DNA of 64,000 nt from assembly GCA_965262255.1 (NCBI GenBank), contig OZ253505.1:1736001-1800000 (forward strand). Direction: 5' to 3'. Below the pieces are notes generated by a model, which did no database searches, had not been told where the DNA came from, and saw nothing but the letters and a program-made list of their open reading frames with translations. How positions within the stretch are numbered: the stretch's first letter is position 1; each line of letters starts with the position of its first letter. Shown here one piece after another: positions 47,643 through 58,300 of the stretch. The DNA is from JANQQC01 sp965262255. GTDB taxonomy: Bacteria > Pseudomonadota > Alphaproteobacteria > Caulobacterales > Hyphomonadaceae. The translations under genes were made by a program, and so were the position numbers.

Positions 47643-49164
47643 CTAGTGATAGTAAATGTTGCCTGTGAACTTGTACATCCAGTCTTTACAGTCAGACTCG
47701 TGTTTTTTGCCCTTCTTTCCGTTGCAAGAGCGGCACAGCAACTGAATGTTATCTTCGACATCGGGGCCATCAAGCGCCTTAGGTAGAACATGATCCAATT
47801 CGAATTCTGGATACTGCTTATTTTGACCACACCCTGTACACTTACCTTTTTGCTCCCCAAACAACCTCATTTTAGTTTTATAGCGTTCACTAGCAGTAAG
47901 ACAGGTTTCTATTCTAGGAGAGAATAAAACAGGTTGTTTAGTTTTCTGTTTAGTTTGTTGGTAAGGATATTTCAATAGCATGTCGCCTTGCTCTCCTGGC
48001 CATCTACCCGATTGAATCAACCAAAGTCTTAATCTTAGTAAGATTACGGACATGAATGAGCTGTCACATATCATCCATTTTCTGTTGTTTAGGTATGCGG
48101 AATGCGCAGATGTCGCACATCCAGCGAATGGATCGAAGAACCGATCATCTTCATTAGAGCAGGTTTTAATAATTCTATCTATAAGCATTAAAGGCTTCTG
48201 CGTGGGGTAACCTATTCTCTCTTTCTCTGTTCTTAGCGCTGGAATTTGCCAAACGTTGAATGGAAGGCGGCCCTTAGGATTTAACTTTGCTTCGTAACCT
48301 TTGCCATGATGGTATTTGACCTTCGTTTTGTGTCTGTTGAGTGTTTTCTGACTATAGGGTTCTCGTACATCGTCGGCATTGAAAGTGTAATTGGCAGACT
48401 TGCTATAAAAATAGATTGTGTCAGATTTTCTAGGAAAGTACTTGGTAGCGTTACTGTTGCTCGGATAAAACCATACAATCTCGTTCCTGTGATTGTGTTC
48501 TCCGAAAACAGTATCTAGCAAAATCCTAATGTACGAATTGGCATCTTGATCACAGTGCAAGAAAATACTGCCACTTCTTGCTAGGATTCTATGCATCTCT
48601 ATTATTCTCACGCCCATGAAAACCATATATGCTTTCGTTCGCAAATTAGGCACAGCTTGGATGACGTTATACATGTTTCTGTTTGCTTCTCGTAAATACC
48701 GTAACTGTTCTTCTTTCTCCTTGTCAAACTCCCAAATCTCATCAAACTGAATAATTACCTTGACATCATTCGTCGTTTGATTAAAACTAACCTCCATATC
48801 ATATAAGTACGCTTCGGCTTTCTTAGCAAAATCAATATCGTAATCTTGACTTTCGACATTATAGCATTCGTCCAAATACTCCAATAACCAATCGAGAATT
48901 TTTGTTTTCATCTCTCCTTTTTGATTTCTCAGCTTCTTGAACGGCGGGTCAAGGTAGATAAGATCAACCGACTCGGAGTTCATTCCACACATAACCTTCA
49001 AGTTGTCTGTGTGCCAAATGGTTCCCGTTTCGAAATCGAGATTCGTTTGTTGGTCTTGTTCAGACCCATTTTTGAGTAAAATATCGTTTGGAGGAGATAT
49101 CTCCGTATTTGTTTTGGTTGTCTGCCCCCCCCCAATTTATATATGTTTCAGCATTCTCCGTCAT
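47643..49164 (-). CDS. MTase-HNH fusion, out of frame at a G9 tract
   Basis: The likely start is ATG 49164 (GGGAG upstream). The frame reads MTENAETYINW and then meets nine Gs (49125-49133), which send it to an early stop. With eight Gs it continues as QTTKTNTEISPPND through TGTIWHTDNLKVMCG into the methyltransferase, giving 506 residues. Motifs: DLIYLDPPF (catalytic motif IV), FLHCDQDANSYIRILLDTVF, FFDPFAGCATSAHSA (motif I) and a C-terminal HNH nuclease, CTGCGQ...ELDHVLPKALDG...LLCRSCNGKKG. Beta-class adenine or cytosine MTase fused to an HNH, perhaps a one-protein R-M enzyme. As sequenced it is OFF unless initiated internally (TTG near 49001). Confidence 0.8.
49125..49133 (-). repeat. G9 homopolymer, candidate phase-variation switch
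   Basis: Nine consecutive Cs on the plus strand lie 31 bases inside the coding region of the MTase-HNH gene. Loss of one G, or gain of two, restores an open frame of 506 codons. Poly-G tracts near the 5' end of methyltransferase genes are the standard slipped-strand switch of phase-variable regulons. Confidence 0.75.
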
Positions 49165-49202
49165 AAAAGTTACTCCCAAATTATGTTCAACTCTAGCAAG
49201 AA

Positions 49203-50129
49203 CTACCTAGGTGAATTTGGCGATTGAGATGCAGAAAGCATCTCCTCAATCCGTTGCTTCGTAGTTCCTATGTGGTCAAGATTGCTGTCAATCCCAATAC
49301 TATGCCTTCGTGATTTGTAGGCGGCTACGCAACTCGTTCCATTGTCTAAGAATGGATCGAGTACAACTTGTCCCTCTTTAGAAAACAGTCTAATTAAATG
49401 TTCGCATATCCGTAACGGAATAGACAGTAAGATTTGATCGGGGTTCGCCTTCGTCTCCTTTTCTACGGTCATTACGTTAGACGGCGCGGTTCCCTTCAAT
49501 GTCTGCTTGGTATCAACTAATCCGACTTCATGCTTTATCCAGTTGTTGACAAATGTGCCTTCTCTCGGCTTCTGAGCGCAAACGATCGATTCAAATTCGG
49601 CTCTTAGTCGTGTTGCTTTACGCCCGCCAATCGACTTCAGTATCTCTTTTCTTTCTACTTGTTCTAGGCTTCGTAGAACTTTGTCAAAGTTCTCACTGAC
49701 GATAGCATTGGATTCTGTTCGGCGTGTAAATCGCCAAGCGTAATGGTCATACAGCTCGAAACCAGCTTTTTCTAGCGGTAGCATAGCCCGATGGACTAAC
49801 CGCGGCGTGATGAAGATAAGGACGAACCCACCCGGTTTTATGATTCGGTATAGTTGTTCTAAGATTAGCGCAAGAGTTTCGCTCTGTTCTTTTTCCTTGT
49901 CTAGACAATCCGTTCCACGAGAGTCTACTTGATCTTGAAAATGTGGTGGCGAACTTAGTACCATATGAATGGAGTAATCGGTTAAGTCAGACAAGATTTC
50001 CAAACAATCACCCGGTATAAGTTTAACCCTCGTCGCTGGTTTCAAAACAGCGTGTGTAAATCGTCCGAGCTCCGGATCGTTGATTTTCGGAAGATTCATC
50101 AACGACGGTCTCTCCAATAAGGTCAACAT
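49203..50129 (-). CDS. Site-specific DNA methyltransferase
   Basis: About 308 residues (298 if it starts at ATG 50099, which has GGAGAG 10 bases upstream). Motif IV is MVLSSPPHFQDQ, an SPPH variant of the SPPY/SPPF of N4-cytosine and adenine MTases, and motif I is QVVLDPFLDNGTSCVAAY with GIDSN; motif IV precedes I, so beta-class. Its 5' end overlaps the C-terminal coding end of the IS1595 transposase in another frame. Directly upstream of the MTase-HNH gene in the transposon. No separate restriction gene is adjacent. Confidence 0.85.
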   Translation of the reverse strand: MLTLLERPSLMNLPKINDPELGRFTHAVLKPATRVKLIPGDCLEILSDLTDYSIHMVLSSPPHFQDQVDSRGTDCLDKEKEQSETLALILEQLYRIIKPGGFVLIFITPRLVHRAMLPLEKAGFELYDHYAWRFTRRTESNAIVSENFDKVLRSLEQVERKEILKSIGGRKATRLRAEFESIVCAQKPREGTFVNNWIKHEVGLVDTKQTLKGTAPSNVMTVEKETKANPDQILLSIPLRICEHLIRLFSKEGQVVLDPFLDNGTSCVAAYKSRRHSIGIDSNLDHIGTTKQRIEEMLSASQSPNSPR

Positions 50130-51065
50130 AACTTAGACGCTTACCAAGCATCCCGACTACCAGATTAGTCATCATGACTAAAGTATCAAGCGGTTGTTTC
50201 CGACAGCGCGAACTATGTCTACTAGCAAACTCATTAAGGTATCTTTGAGTATGTTTCGGACTGAAGTGATGATAAGTTCCAATATAACCCTTTTTTTATT
50301 GTACTCCAAAACGACTCAATTGTGTTGGTGTGATTCTGTCCTTCTACGAACTGCTTGATACTATGATTTACCGTAGCATGATCGTAGGATTCTTTCAGTT
50401 TAGAGTAAGCCGGTGCTTCATCCGTGTTGACGGTTGTTCCTTCAGCAACGTTCTCAATTACAAACTGTTGAAGTGTAGACTGATCTGTTTTCGTAACGAC
50501 TTTAGCAACAACTTTTTTGGTGTTGCGTTCAACGACTGCGACAACTGCTGTCTTACCAACAGCGTCGCGACCTTCGAGCTTCTCTCGTTTAGAATTGCTC
50601 ATATTCTTACGTTTACCGCCTAGGTAAGTTTCGTCAATTTCAACTGTATCCGCGAAAACTTCAAACTTAACAGGGAAGGCTTCTCGAATTCTGTGTAGCA
50701 TATACCACGCAGTTGTTTGCGTTATGTCTAAAGTGCGATGATAAGTGCAGGCTAGACGTGCCTTTGATATCTGTACATACAATGAATACCGCCATAGCCC
50801 ACTTTTGCAACGGAAGCCGAGTACAAGCCATAACAGTATTCGTTCTGGCGGAGAAGTGTTTCCTGCACGTTTTACATCGGTAAGGTTGTGGATTCTGATT
50901 AGGTCGTTCATTAACTTTCTCACTACCGCAATGAGGACATTCTACCCCGCTAGGCCAGATTATGGATTCAAACCATAGACGTGCCTGTTCTTCATTGGGG
51001 AACAGATCCATTAACTCAAAGAGCGAAATACCTTTTCTTGATGATTTGCCGGGTGTAGCAGGCAC
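50100..51065 (-). pseudogene. IS1595-family (ISXO2-like) transposase, two frameshifts
   Basis: Likely start GTG 51065 (AGGAG upstream). Zinc ribbon CPHCGSEKV...YRCKTCRKHFS, then a +1 base near 50737 breaks the frame before DITQTTAWYMLHRIREAF. Next come VEIDETYLGGKRKNM (DDE/DEx core), TDEAPAYSKL and NTIESFWSTIKKG; a second extra base near 50287 breaks it before the C-terminal GTYHHFSPKHTQRYLNEF. Inactive as sequenced. Confidence 0.88.
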
Positions 51066-51242
51066 AGTCCAAACTCCTATAGTCAGGATACCAATACCAT
51101 ACCTATTGCAATTTGTCAATCAATCTTGGCTAGTTCTCTATATAATTCCCCTAGTTTTAGGGATTATATATTTATTTACCCAAAATTCTAGCTCGAACCT
51201 TTTTGGCGATTGCAACCATCGCATAGCATCTGTAAGTTCCCA

Positions 51243-51437
51243 AAGTTTGAAGAACAAGGCGGCATACGAGAGAAATGTCAGCAAGATTGGCCTTTTGATG
51301 AAATGGAAGGCGATCACATAACGTCTTGGAGTTTAGGCGGTGCAACTATTCTCACTAATCTACAGATGTTGTGTAAGGGCTGTAATCGTCGCAAGGGCGC
51401 GAAGAAACCTCCAGAATCGCTCGTTCGTCAGTTTTAG
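51243..51437 (+). pseudogene. HNH endonuclease C-terminal fragment
   Basis: FEEQGGIREKCQQDWPFDEM then EGDHITSWSLGGATILTNLQ and MLCKGCNRRKGAK form an HNH domain (H-D-H with C-x2-C) with no N-terminal partner. The first zinc Cys pair has lost one member (REKC where CxxC is expected). Probably the tail of a GmrSD- or McrA-like gene cut by the transposon. Confidence 0.6.
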
Positions 51438-51448
51438 GGTAAATAAAA

Positions 51449-51549
51449 TGTATAATCCGTCTAGTTTTATTACCGGAGGGGAATTCTTGATTGATGGCGG
51501 TATAACGACTGGCCCACGGCATTCTTGGAGTGAGGATCAGTCCGACTAA
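51449..51549 (+). pseudogene. Short-chain dehydrogenase C-terminal fragment
   Basis: NPSSFITGGEFLIDGGITTG then PRHSW is the typical C-terminal end of an SDR oxidoreductase. Only about 33 codons remain, and no Rossmann motif is present upstream. Confidence 0.55.
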
Positions 51550-52362
51550 TCCGATCCTAAAGGGTTTAGGAATTTCGCCAGAAGAGGCAGAAAGGCTTGT
51601 AGCAGCAGTTAGGTCAAGCCCGTCGCAGTGAAGAAACGCGCAATATAGAAAATGTTCGAGTTTATAATAATTTCGAACTTGTGAAGGGATGACAAGACAT
51701 CTGAGAGACGATTTGTTATAGACAGAGAAGCCACAACTATCAAATGACTTACAAACCTGATAGTCATTCGAATTTTGAAAAATGTTTCTAAAGGAAGTTG
51801 CGCTGAAGGGAAGCGTTTAGAGGTGACACGAAAAAACATATTCTTCAAAATTGAAGTTTGAGGATGTTGGATAATTTGCATTCGGCGAAGAAATTCGACA
51901 TGAGTCAAGACTAACCGGCAGTATATTCTTCGAACACCGGACTAATGGCGGACAGGGTTGTTAAGAAAATTGGGAGGAATAATTCAATGTTGGCATTAGG
52001 TATGTAATTGTCTAGACTGCGATAGAGTTCGGTCAAAAATTCGAAAAGCGTTCGTTCGCATGAATCATTTTCGACACAAAATCGGAGAATTCCACAGGTC
52101 GCAAGTTTTGATTAAGCGACTTGTTTGGGGTTTTATGCGCGGTCCAACAAACGGATATTTTGCACCCGAAACACAAAGAATTAGTTGAGATTTATTGAAT
52201 TTAAGGGTATAAGTGCAACAGTATTTAGTCGGATGGCCCTGCTAAAGGAATGAACTTTAGTGGGATAATAAAAAATTAGTTCTTGGCAATTGCCATTTGA
52301 GGTGTTACTATACCGACGGGTGTGTAATGCCCGTTTGGTGACATGAATTTAAGGATGTAATA
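51550..52362. other. Leader region of the giant repeat gene
   Basis: About 800 bases with no gene of its own. A short hairpin (ACGGG/CCCGT, about 52314-52332) lies in the likely untranslated leader, and AAGGA at about 52351 precedes the GTG start of the giant gene. Confidence 0.45.
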
Positions 52363-55300
52363 GTGTCTAAAGAGTTCTCTGCTGACAAGCACCTAGAGAG
52401 TGTTGAATCGGACAGACTAAGGCGTTCGGAGTGGATGTCTCACTCATTGCTACGGGGTGGTCGACTGGCCAAAGCCTCCGTTGGCGTACTTACGTATGCG
52501 CCAGCGTTATTGACGTTGGCGACGTTGGTTGGGGCAGTTGCAACATTTTCTGATGGTGCCAGCGAAGCCAACGCTCAACATCAATGCTTATTTATGCCTT
52601 GCAATTTACCCGGACCAACCCCTCCGGTTCCGCCTGGTCCTCCAGGATCTCCACCACCGCCTTCTCCGCCGCCTCCTGGTCCTCTACCTCCTCAACCTCC
52701 TGCACCTGCGCCTCCACCTCCAGTAAGTCCGTGTACGGAATCGTCATCATCAACAGGAACTTTTAACTGCATTGGGACAATTTCTACAGTTCAGTCTCTT
52801 ACCGCATCGACATCGACCAACTTGATCGTCAATTTGGATGACTCCGCAACTGTGTCAATAAGTTCTATTGGTGCTGTAGCAGGTTTTTCGTTAACTGGAA
52901 GTGGGTCTAACGGCGTTAAGTTTGTACAGGAAGCCAGTGGTAACGCTCTTTCATTCGCGGGCGGAACAGGGGCCAATGCTTCTGGAGTAGTCGGAACGGC
53001 GAGTGGTTACGTCTCAATAACCGTTACGGGAGATATAACTTTAACGGGAAGTAGTGCTGATGCTGCTGCAGTTGCCGCAAAGTCTAGTACTTCTGGTAAC
53101 GTTACAGTTAACGTTCAGGGAATAACATCATCTGGTTACGGAGTTTACGCTTTCGCAACTAGCGGTACCACAACGGTAGTGGCTACAGGTACCATTAATG
53201 CCGGCGGTAAAGGAATTTACGTTTATACAAAGTCCGGAAATGTTGCGGTCACTGCCTCTACAATTTCGAGCGATTCAGATGGCATCTACGTTTTCTCTAA
53301 AGCAGGCACGATAACGATCGCCACCACCGGGGATGTTAGTTCAGAAGACTCGCGTTCTGTATATATAAAGAACGAAGGGGCCGGGGCGGTTAGTTTAGAT
53401 CTCTCAGGTGACTTGTCCGCAAGTGGGTCTGCGGCCTTTATTAAGTTTGATAATTCGTCTTCTACAGTTAAGTCCGTAACGATTGAAGGTTCCTCGTCAA
53501 ACAGCATAACGAGTTCGTCAGATGCTATTGCCGTCACGAACAGTGGGGGCGGGGGAGTTACTGTTTCGATCAGTGGTAGTCCCGATCTAAAGCCTGGAAA
53601 TAACAAACATGGAATCTTTGTCTCAAGCAATAGTGGCAGTCTATTTGTAAACACAAAAAGTACGTCAACCATCGAAAACTCGACCGGGGACGATGCCATT
53701 CATGTCGTTAATGGGACTGGGGGGACGACACTAAAAGTTGAAACAGTAGCGGTCACAGGTAAAAAGGCGGGCATAAATGCTACGCAATCTGGGACGGGTA
53801 TCCTGACAGTTACTTCGACTGGTAAAGTTGACGGTGACTCCGGAAGTGGGCTTGACCTTGAGACTACGGGTAATGGGGCGGTCAACGTAACAGTTGGAGA
53901 AGTTGAAGGCGGGGTTTATGGCGTTTCATTTAGTTCAACCGGGAACGGCGCAGTTACGATTAAAACTGGAGTAGTAAATGCTCCGCGAGCCGGAATAGTA
54001 GCAAGGACTTCTGGCGGGAATGCGACAGTTACGATTTCTGCGTCTGGAGCTGTTTCTGCTTCGATTGTTGGCGAAAGTCGTACACAATTGCGGGAAGCTG
54101 TTTTTGTGAGCGCGGCGAAAGCCGTAACTATTAACACGAAAGCCATCACATCTAATGGTGGGGCTGCCTTAGAAGTTAGAAATTCTGATGGAAATACGAC
54201 TGTCGTAGTTTCTGGAGAGGTTTTTTCACACAAAAATGGAATTGACATAAAGAACACCGGACCTGGTAATATTTCGTTGACTACAACGGGGAGAATTAGA
54301 TCGGGTTTTGATTCCGGTAGCTCGACTATTTACTCTAGCGGAGATGCTATACTTCTTATTAACTCAGGCGGTGGTTCGATTTCAGTGAGTACTGGCAATA
54401 CTGTTCACGGATCGGGCAACTATGGAACCGCTGCGATCTATGCTAAGAATGACAGCTCTTCTGACTCGTCGATCACGATAACTGCTAATAACATTGAAGC
54501 TTCTGGAGATGGGATCGTTGCAGATAATAAAGGGTCTGGCAATACGATAATCAAAACGGCAGGGACTATACTTGGAAAATCAGGTTATGGTATTTGGGCA
54601 ATAAGCCGCAACACTAGCAATATTGAAATTTCGGCCGCTAACACGGTAACCGGACAAAGCGGTCATGCGATTTATGCAGATAATCAAAATTCGGGTACGA
54701 TTTTAATTACTGCGGCCAATACTGTTGCTGTTACTGGAAACAATTCAGCGGGATGGAGCGGAATTTTTGTTAAGAATGCCGCGAGTGGATCCACGGTAAC
54801 TTTAGAGACTAATGCCGTAACGGGTGCGGCACACGGTATCATTATACAAAATTCGGGATCAGGAACTCAGACAGTTACTAATACTGGAGCGGTTCTAGGA
54901 AAAGCCGGCCACGGCATATACGTAGATTCCTCCAATAGTGCGGCAGCTATCTTTGTAAATGTTCGCGGCACAGCGACGGGTTCCGGGACGATGGGCGATG
55001 GTGTCAGAGTCAAAAGAACGAGTGGTGGGGCTGCGACGATCAACGCTTCAGCGACGATAAAAGGAAATGCTAATCACGGTGTTCATGTTTCAAATACTTC
55101 TGCTAACAATTTGACGGTATCCGTCGTCGCAAATGCTTCGGGCCATATTCAAGGAGTAGGTGCTGGAAGCCATGGTATCTACGCAACCAATGCTGGCGCT
55201 GGTAACCTGACTGTTACGGTTAATTCGCAGGCGACCAATAATCGAGCCGGTTCCACAGGACATGGTATTTTCGCAAAGAACTCTGGTGGTGGATCGGTTT

Positions 55301-58300
55301 CGGTTGATACGAGAACACGATCATTCGTTTTGGCCGCTGGTGGTGATGCAATCAATGTGAGCAATACGGGTACGGCGACTTCGGTTACAGTTTCTACAAA
55401 TGTTGTTACCGGTAAAACTCGCGGAATTTATGTATTGAATGCAGGCACGTCGGGTATTTCGATCAGTGCGACTGGAACGATAACCGGACAGGGTGGTGCG
55501 GGAATCCACGCTAAGAGTACTGGTCAAGGTAACATAGCAGTTACGACAGCTGCGGTTACTAGTAGTGCCGGTCACGGGATTCATGCAGAGAATACCAGCA
55601 CTGGAACGATTAATGTTACAGCAACGGGAACGGTTACTGGATCGGGGACAAACGGACACGGAGTATATGTTAACAGTGCTACTGGGGGAACGGGGATAAC
55701 AGTCAATACTGCGGCAGTGACAAGTGAAGGAAATGGGATTCGTATAAAGAATTTGAGTTCTGGCGATTTGGCAATTGTTGCAACAGGTAATATTCGAGCG
55801 GGTGGACCTGTTTACATATACAGCAAAGGCGGTGGTGGAATAAACGTTCAGCTCAATGGTGCTTATGCGACAGCAGATTCACATGGGATAGAAATCAACA
55901 ACACAGCGACTACTGGAACCTCCGGTGTTTCTCTTTCTTCCTCGACTGCCGTCACCGGGTCGGGAACGGGTAAACATGGTGCTTATGTCAAGAATGCGAA
56001 TGCGAGTGCAGATATAACAGTGACGCTGAATGCTGTTACCGGTCCAACTCATGGGATTTTTGTTGAGAACTCGACTCATACGGGCAGTATATCGATACAG
56101 AATAGCGGAGCCGTAATAGGCAATTCAGGTCATGGTATATATGTCAAAACGGGTGGAACAGGATCAACCACTATAACCGCTGCCGCTAATGTAACGGGTT
56201 CTGGGACAAATCGGCGAGGGATCCATGTAGCGAGATCGGGTGGCGGTGCGACCTTGATTAAAGTGTCCGATGGTATAACGGTAACGGGCAATGCTAGTCA
56301 CGGAATATCATTCGTAGGCACAGCTGGAAATGCTACATTTGGCATTGTTGCTTCGGGAACAACAAATGCGGGTAATATAAAGGGAACTGGTGCAGGTAGT
56401 CATGCGATTTATGCCCTTGATTCTGGGGCCGGAAACTTAAGTGTTTCAATCAGTGCTTACGGTACCAATACCGCCGGTGCAGGCGGACACGGTGTTGCAG
56501 CTAAGAATACTGGTGGTGGGCAATCGCTATTAGAAGTTAATGGTAACTTTACTATCAGCACAGGAAGTTTCGCTGTTCACCTGAATCAAACGTCTGGTAC
56601 TACCGCGACTGTTTCAACGAAATCCACAATTTCAGGGGCAGGCGGGGGAATTTACCTCGCAAACGCAGGAACAGGATTAACGAAGATAAGCGCCGCCGGT
56701 GCTGTGACGGGTGGTAAAGGGGTTCATGTAAAAAGTACTGGTGCTGGAAATATTGACATTGACACCAAGGCCGTTACCGGTAGTGCAGGACACGGTATTC
56801 ATATAGAGAATACTACCGGCGGAACGATTAATTTAGATCCCGATGGGGATGTCGAAGGTAAGGGTTCTAGCAATCATGGGATTGTAATTGATAACGACGC
56901 TTCTGCTGGTGTTCTGACTTTGAATTTGAAGAAAGTCACTGGAGCAGCACGGGGATTGTATGTTGATCATGACAGCAGTGCGAACGTTAATATAAATTTA
57001 AGTGGTGCGGTAGAAGGTAAGGCAGGTCATGGAGTTCACGTAGAGGCCTCCAACTCTGGTTCAACCATTACTATTAGTGCAAAGGACAGCGTAGAAGGAA
57101 AAGGTGGCACTAACCACGGTATAAACGTGGCTCGATCGGGAGGAGGGTCAGTTACAATTGATATTGATGATGACGTTACCGGAGCCGGAGATGGAGTGAA
57201 TGTTTCCAATACGACAGCGAATAACCTCACTGTTTCGATTGATGTAGCATCGGGCAAAACTTTGAAAGGTAGCGATAACGCGATAGTAGCGAATGATAGT
57301 GGAACGGGAAATCTGAGTCTTACGGTAAGTTCTCAGGGTACTATTTCTGCAGGAACAGCTAACGATGAGGCTGGAATTACAGCGACAAACTCCGGGGGAG
57401 GCTCGTTGACTTTGAATACTGACGACGGGGCGTTTACCGTTGTTGGGAATAGAGCGATTTACGTCAAAAACGAGTCGACTACAACTACAATTTCGACAGC
57501 CGCCGTAACAGGTGCCAAAGCAGGTGTAGTGGTCAAACAGACGGGCGATGGGGTATTGACAATTGGGGCGACCGGGACAATTACCGGGCAGAGCGGGACT
57601 GGACTGGATGTGTACGTTACTGGTGATGGGGCTACTAACATAAACGTTAGTGGTCTCTCTGGAACGACATATGGTTTCCTGGGAGAAATTAGAGGAGATG
57701 GCGCGTTTACTATGACAGCCGCATCAGTGACCGGAGAGAATGACGGTATTTCAATTGATGGAACTCAGGGCAATGCCTCCATAACGGTCAACGCGACGGG
57801 AACGGTAACAGCAGGACAGAATAGTTACTATGGAGGTATTTATGTTAGTTCAAACAAAGCAATATCCGTAACAGCAGTTGCGGTTACTAGCAAGAGAAAA
57901 GGGATTTACATAGTATCTGCGGGCGGAAATATAGAAATCACGTCTGCAGGCGACGTTACTGGAGAAGCTGGAGAGGGGATCTACGCCAATAATAAAGGGG
58001 TGGGAGGGATTTCGATAACCGCTTCAGGTGTTACAGGTAGCGGTTATCACGGAATTTATGCTACGAACTCTGGCGCTGGGGCGATTTCCATTAGTGCTAG
58101 TGATAGTGTTTCAGGTTCAGGTTCTAATCAACACGGTATCCTTGCTAAAAATACCGTAGCCGCAGGTTCCTCAATCACGATCACGTCTAATGCTGTAACA
58201 GGATCAGCATCAGCGATTAGAGCAGAAAACCCTGGTGCTGGTAATATTGAAATAAATGCGACAGGTACACTTACCAGTAAAGCAGGAGATGGGATATTCG

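Larger units (their letters stand above)
47066..51150 (-). mobile_element. IS1595-type transposon with methyltransferase passengers
   Basis: 27-bp perfect inverted repeats at 47066-47092 and 51124-51150 (starting GGGAATTATATAGAGAACTA) enclose 4085 bp. Inside, all on the minus strand: a broken IS1595 transposase next to the right end, then a DNA methyltransferase, an MTase-HNH fusion and a small secreted protein. IS1595 elements are known to carry passenger genes and to have ends beginning with GG. The expected 8-bp target duplication is not visible (ATTAGAAT left, CTAGTTTT right), so the flanks have changed or the element is old. Confidence 0.8.

Noticed and set aside
47058..51158. 8-bp target duplication of the IS1595-type transposon
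   Set aside because: Flanks are ATTAGAAT and CTAGTTTT, not a convincing match, so I do not claim a duplication.
51552..51630. Possible protein end ILKGLGISPEEAERLVAAVR
   Set aside because: Only about 27 codons, no start and no recognisable parent gene; it may be chance next to the SDR fragment.
52529..52766. Short plus-strand open frames over the proline-rich linker
   Set aside because: They are out-of-frame readings of the CCT/CCA-rich linker of the giant gene.
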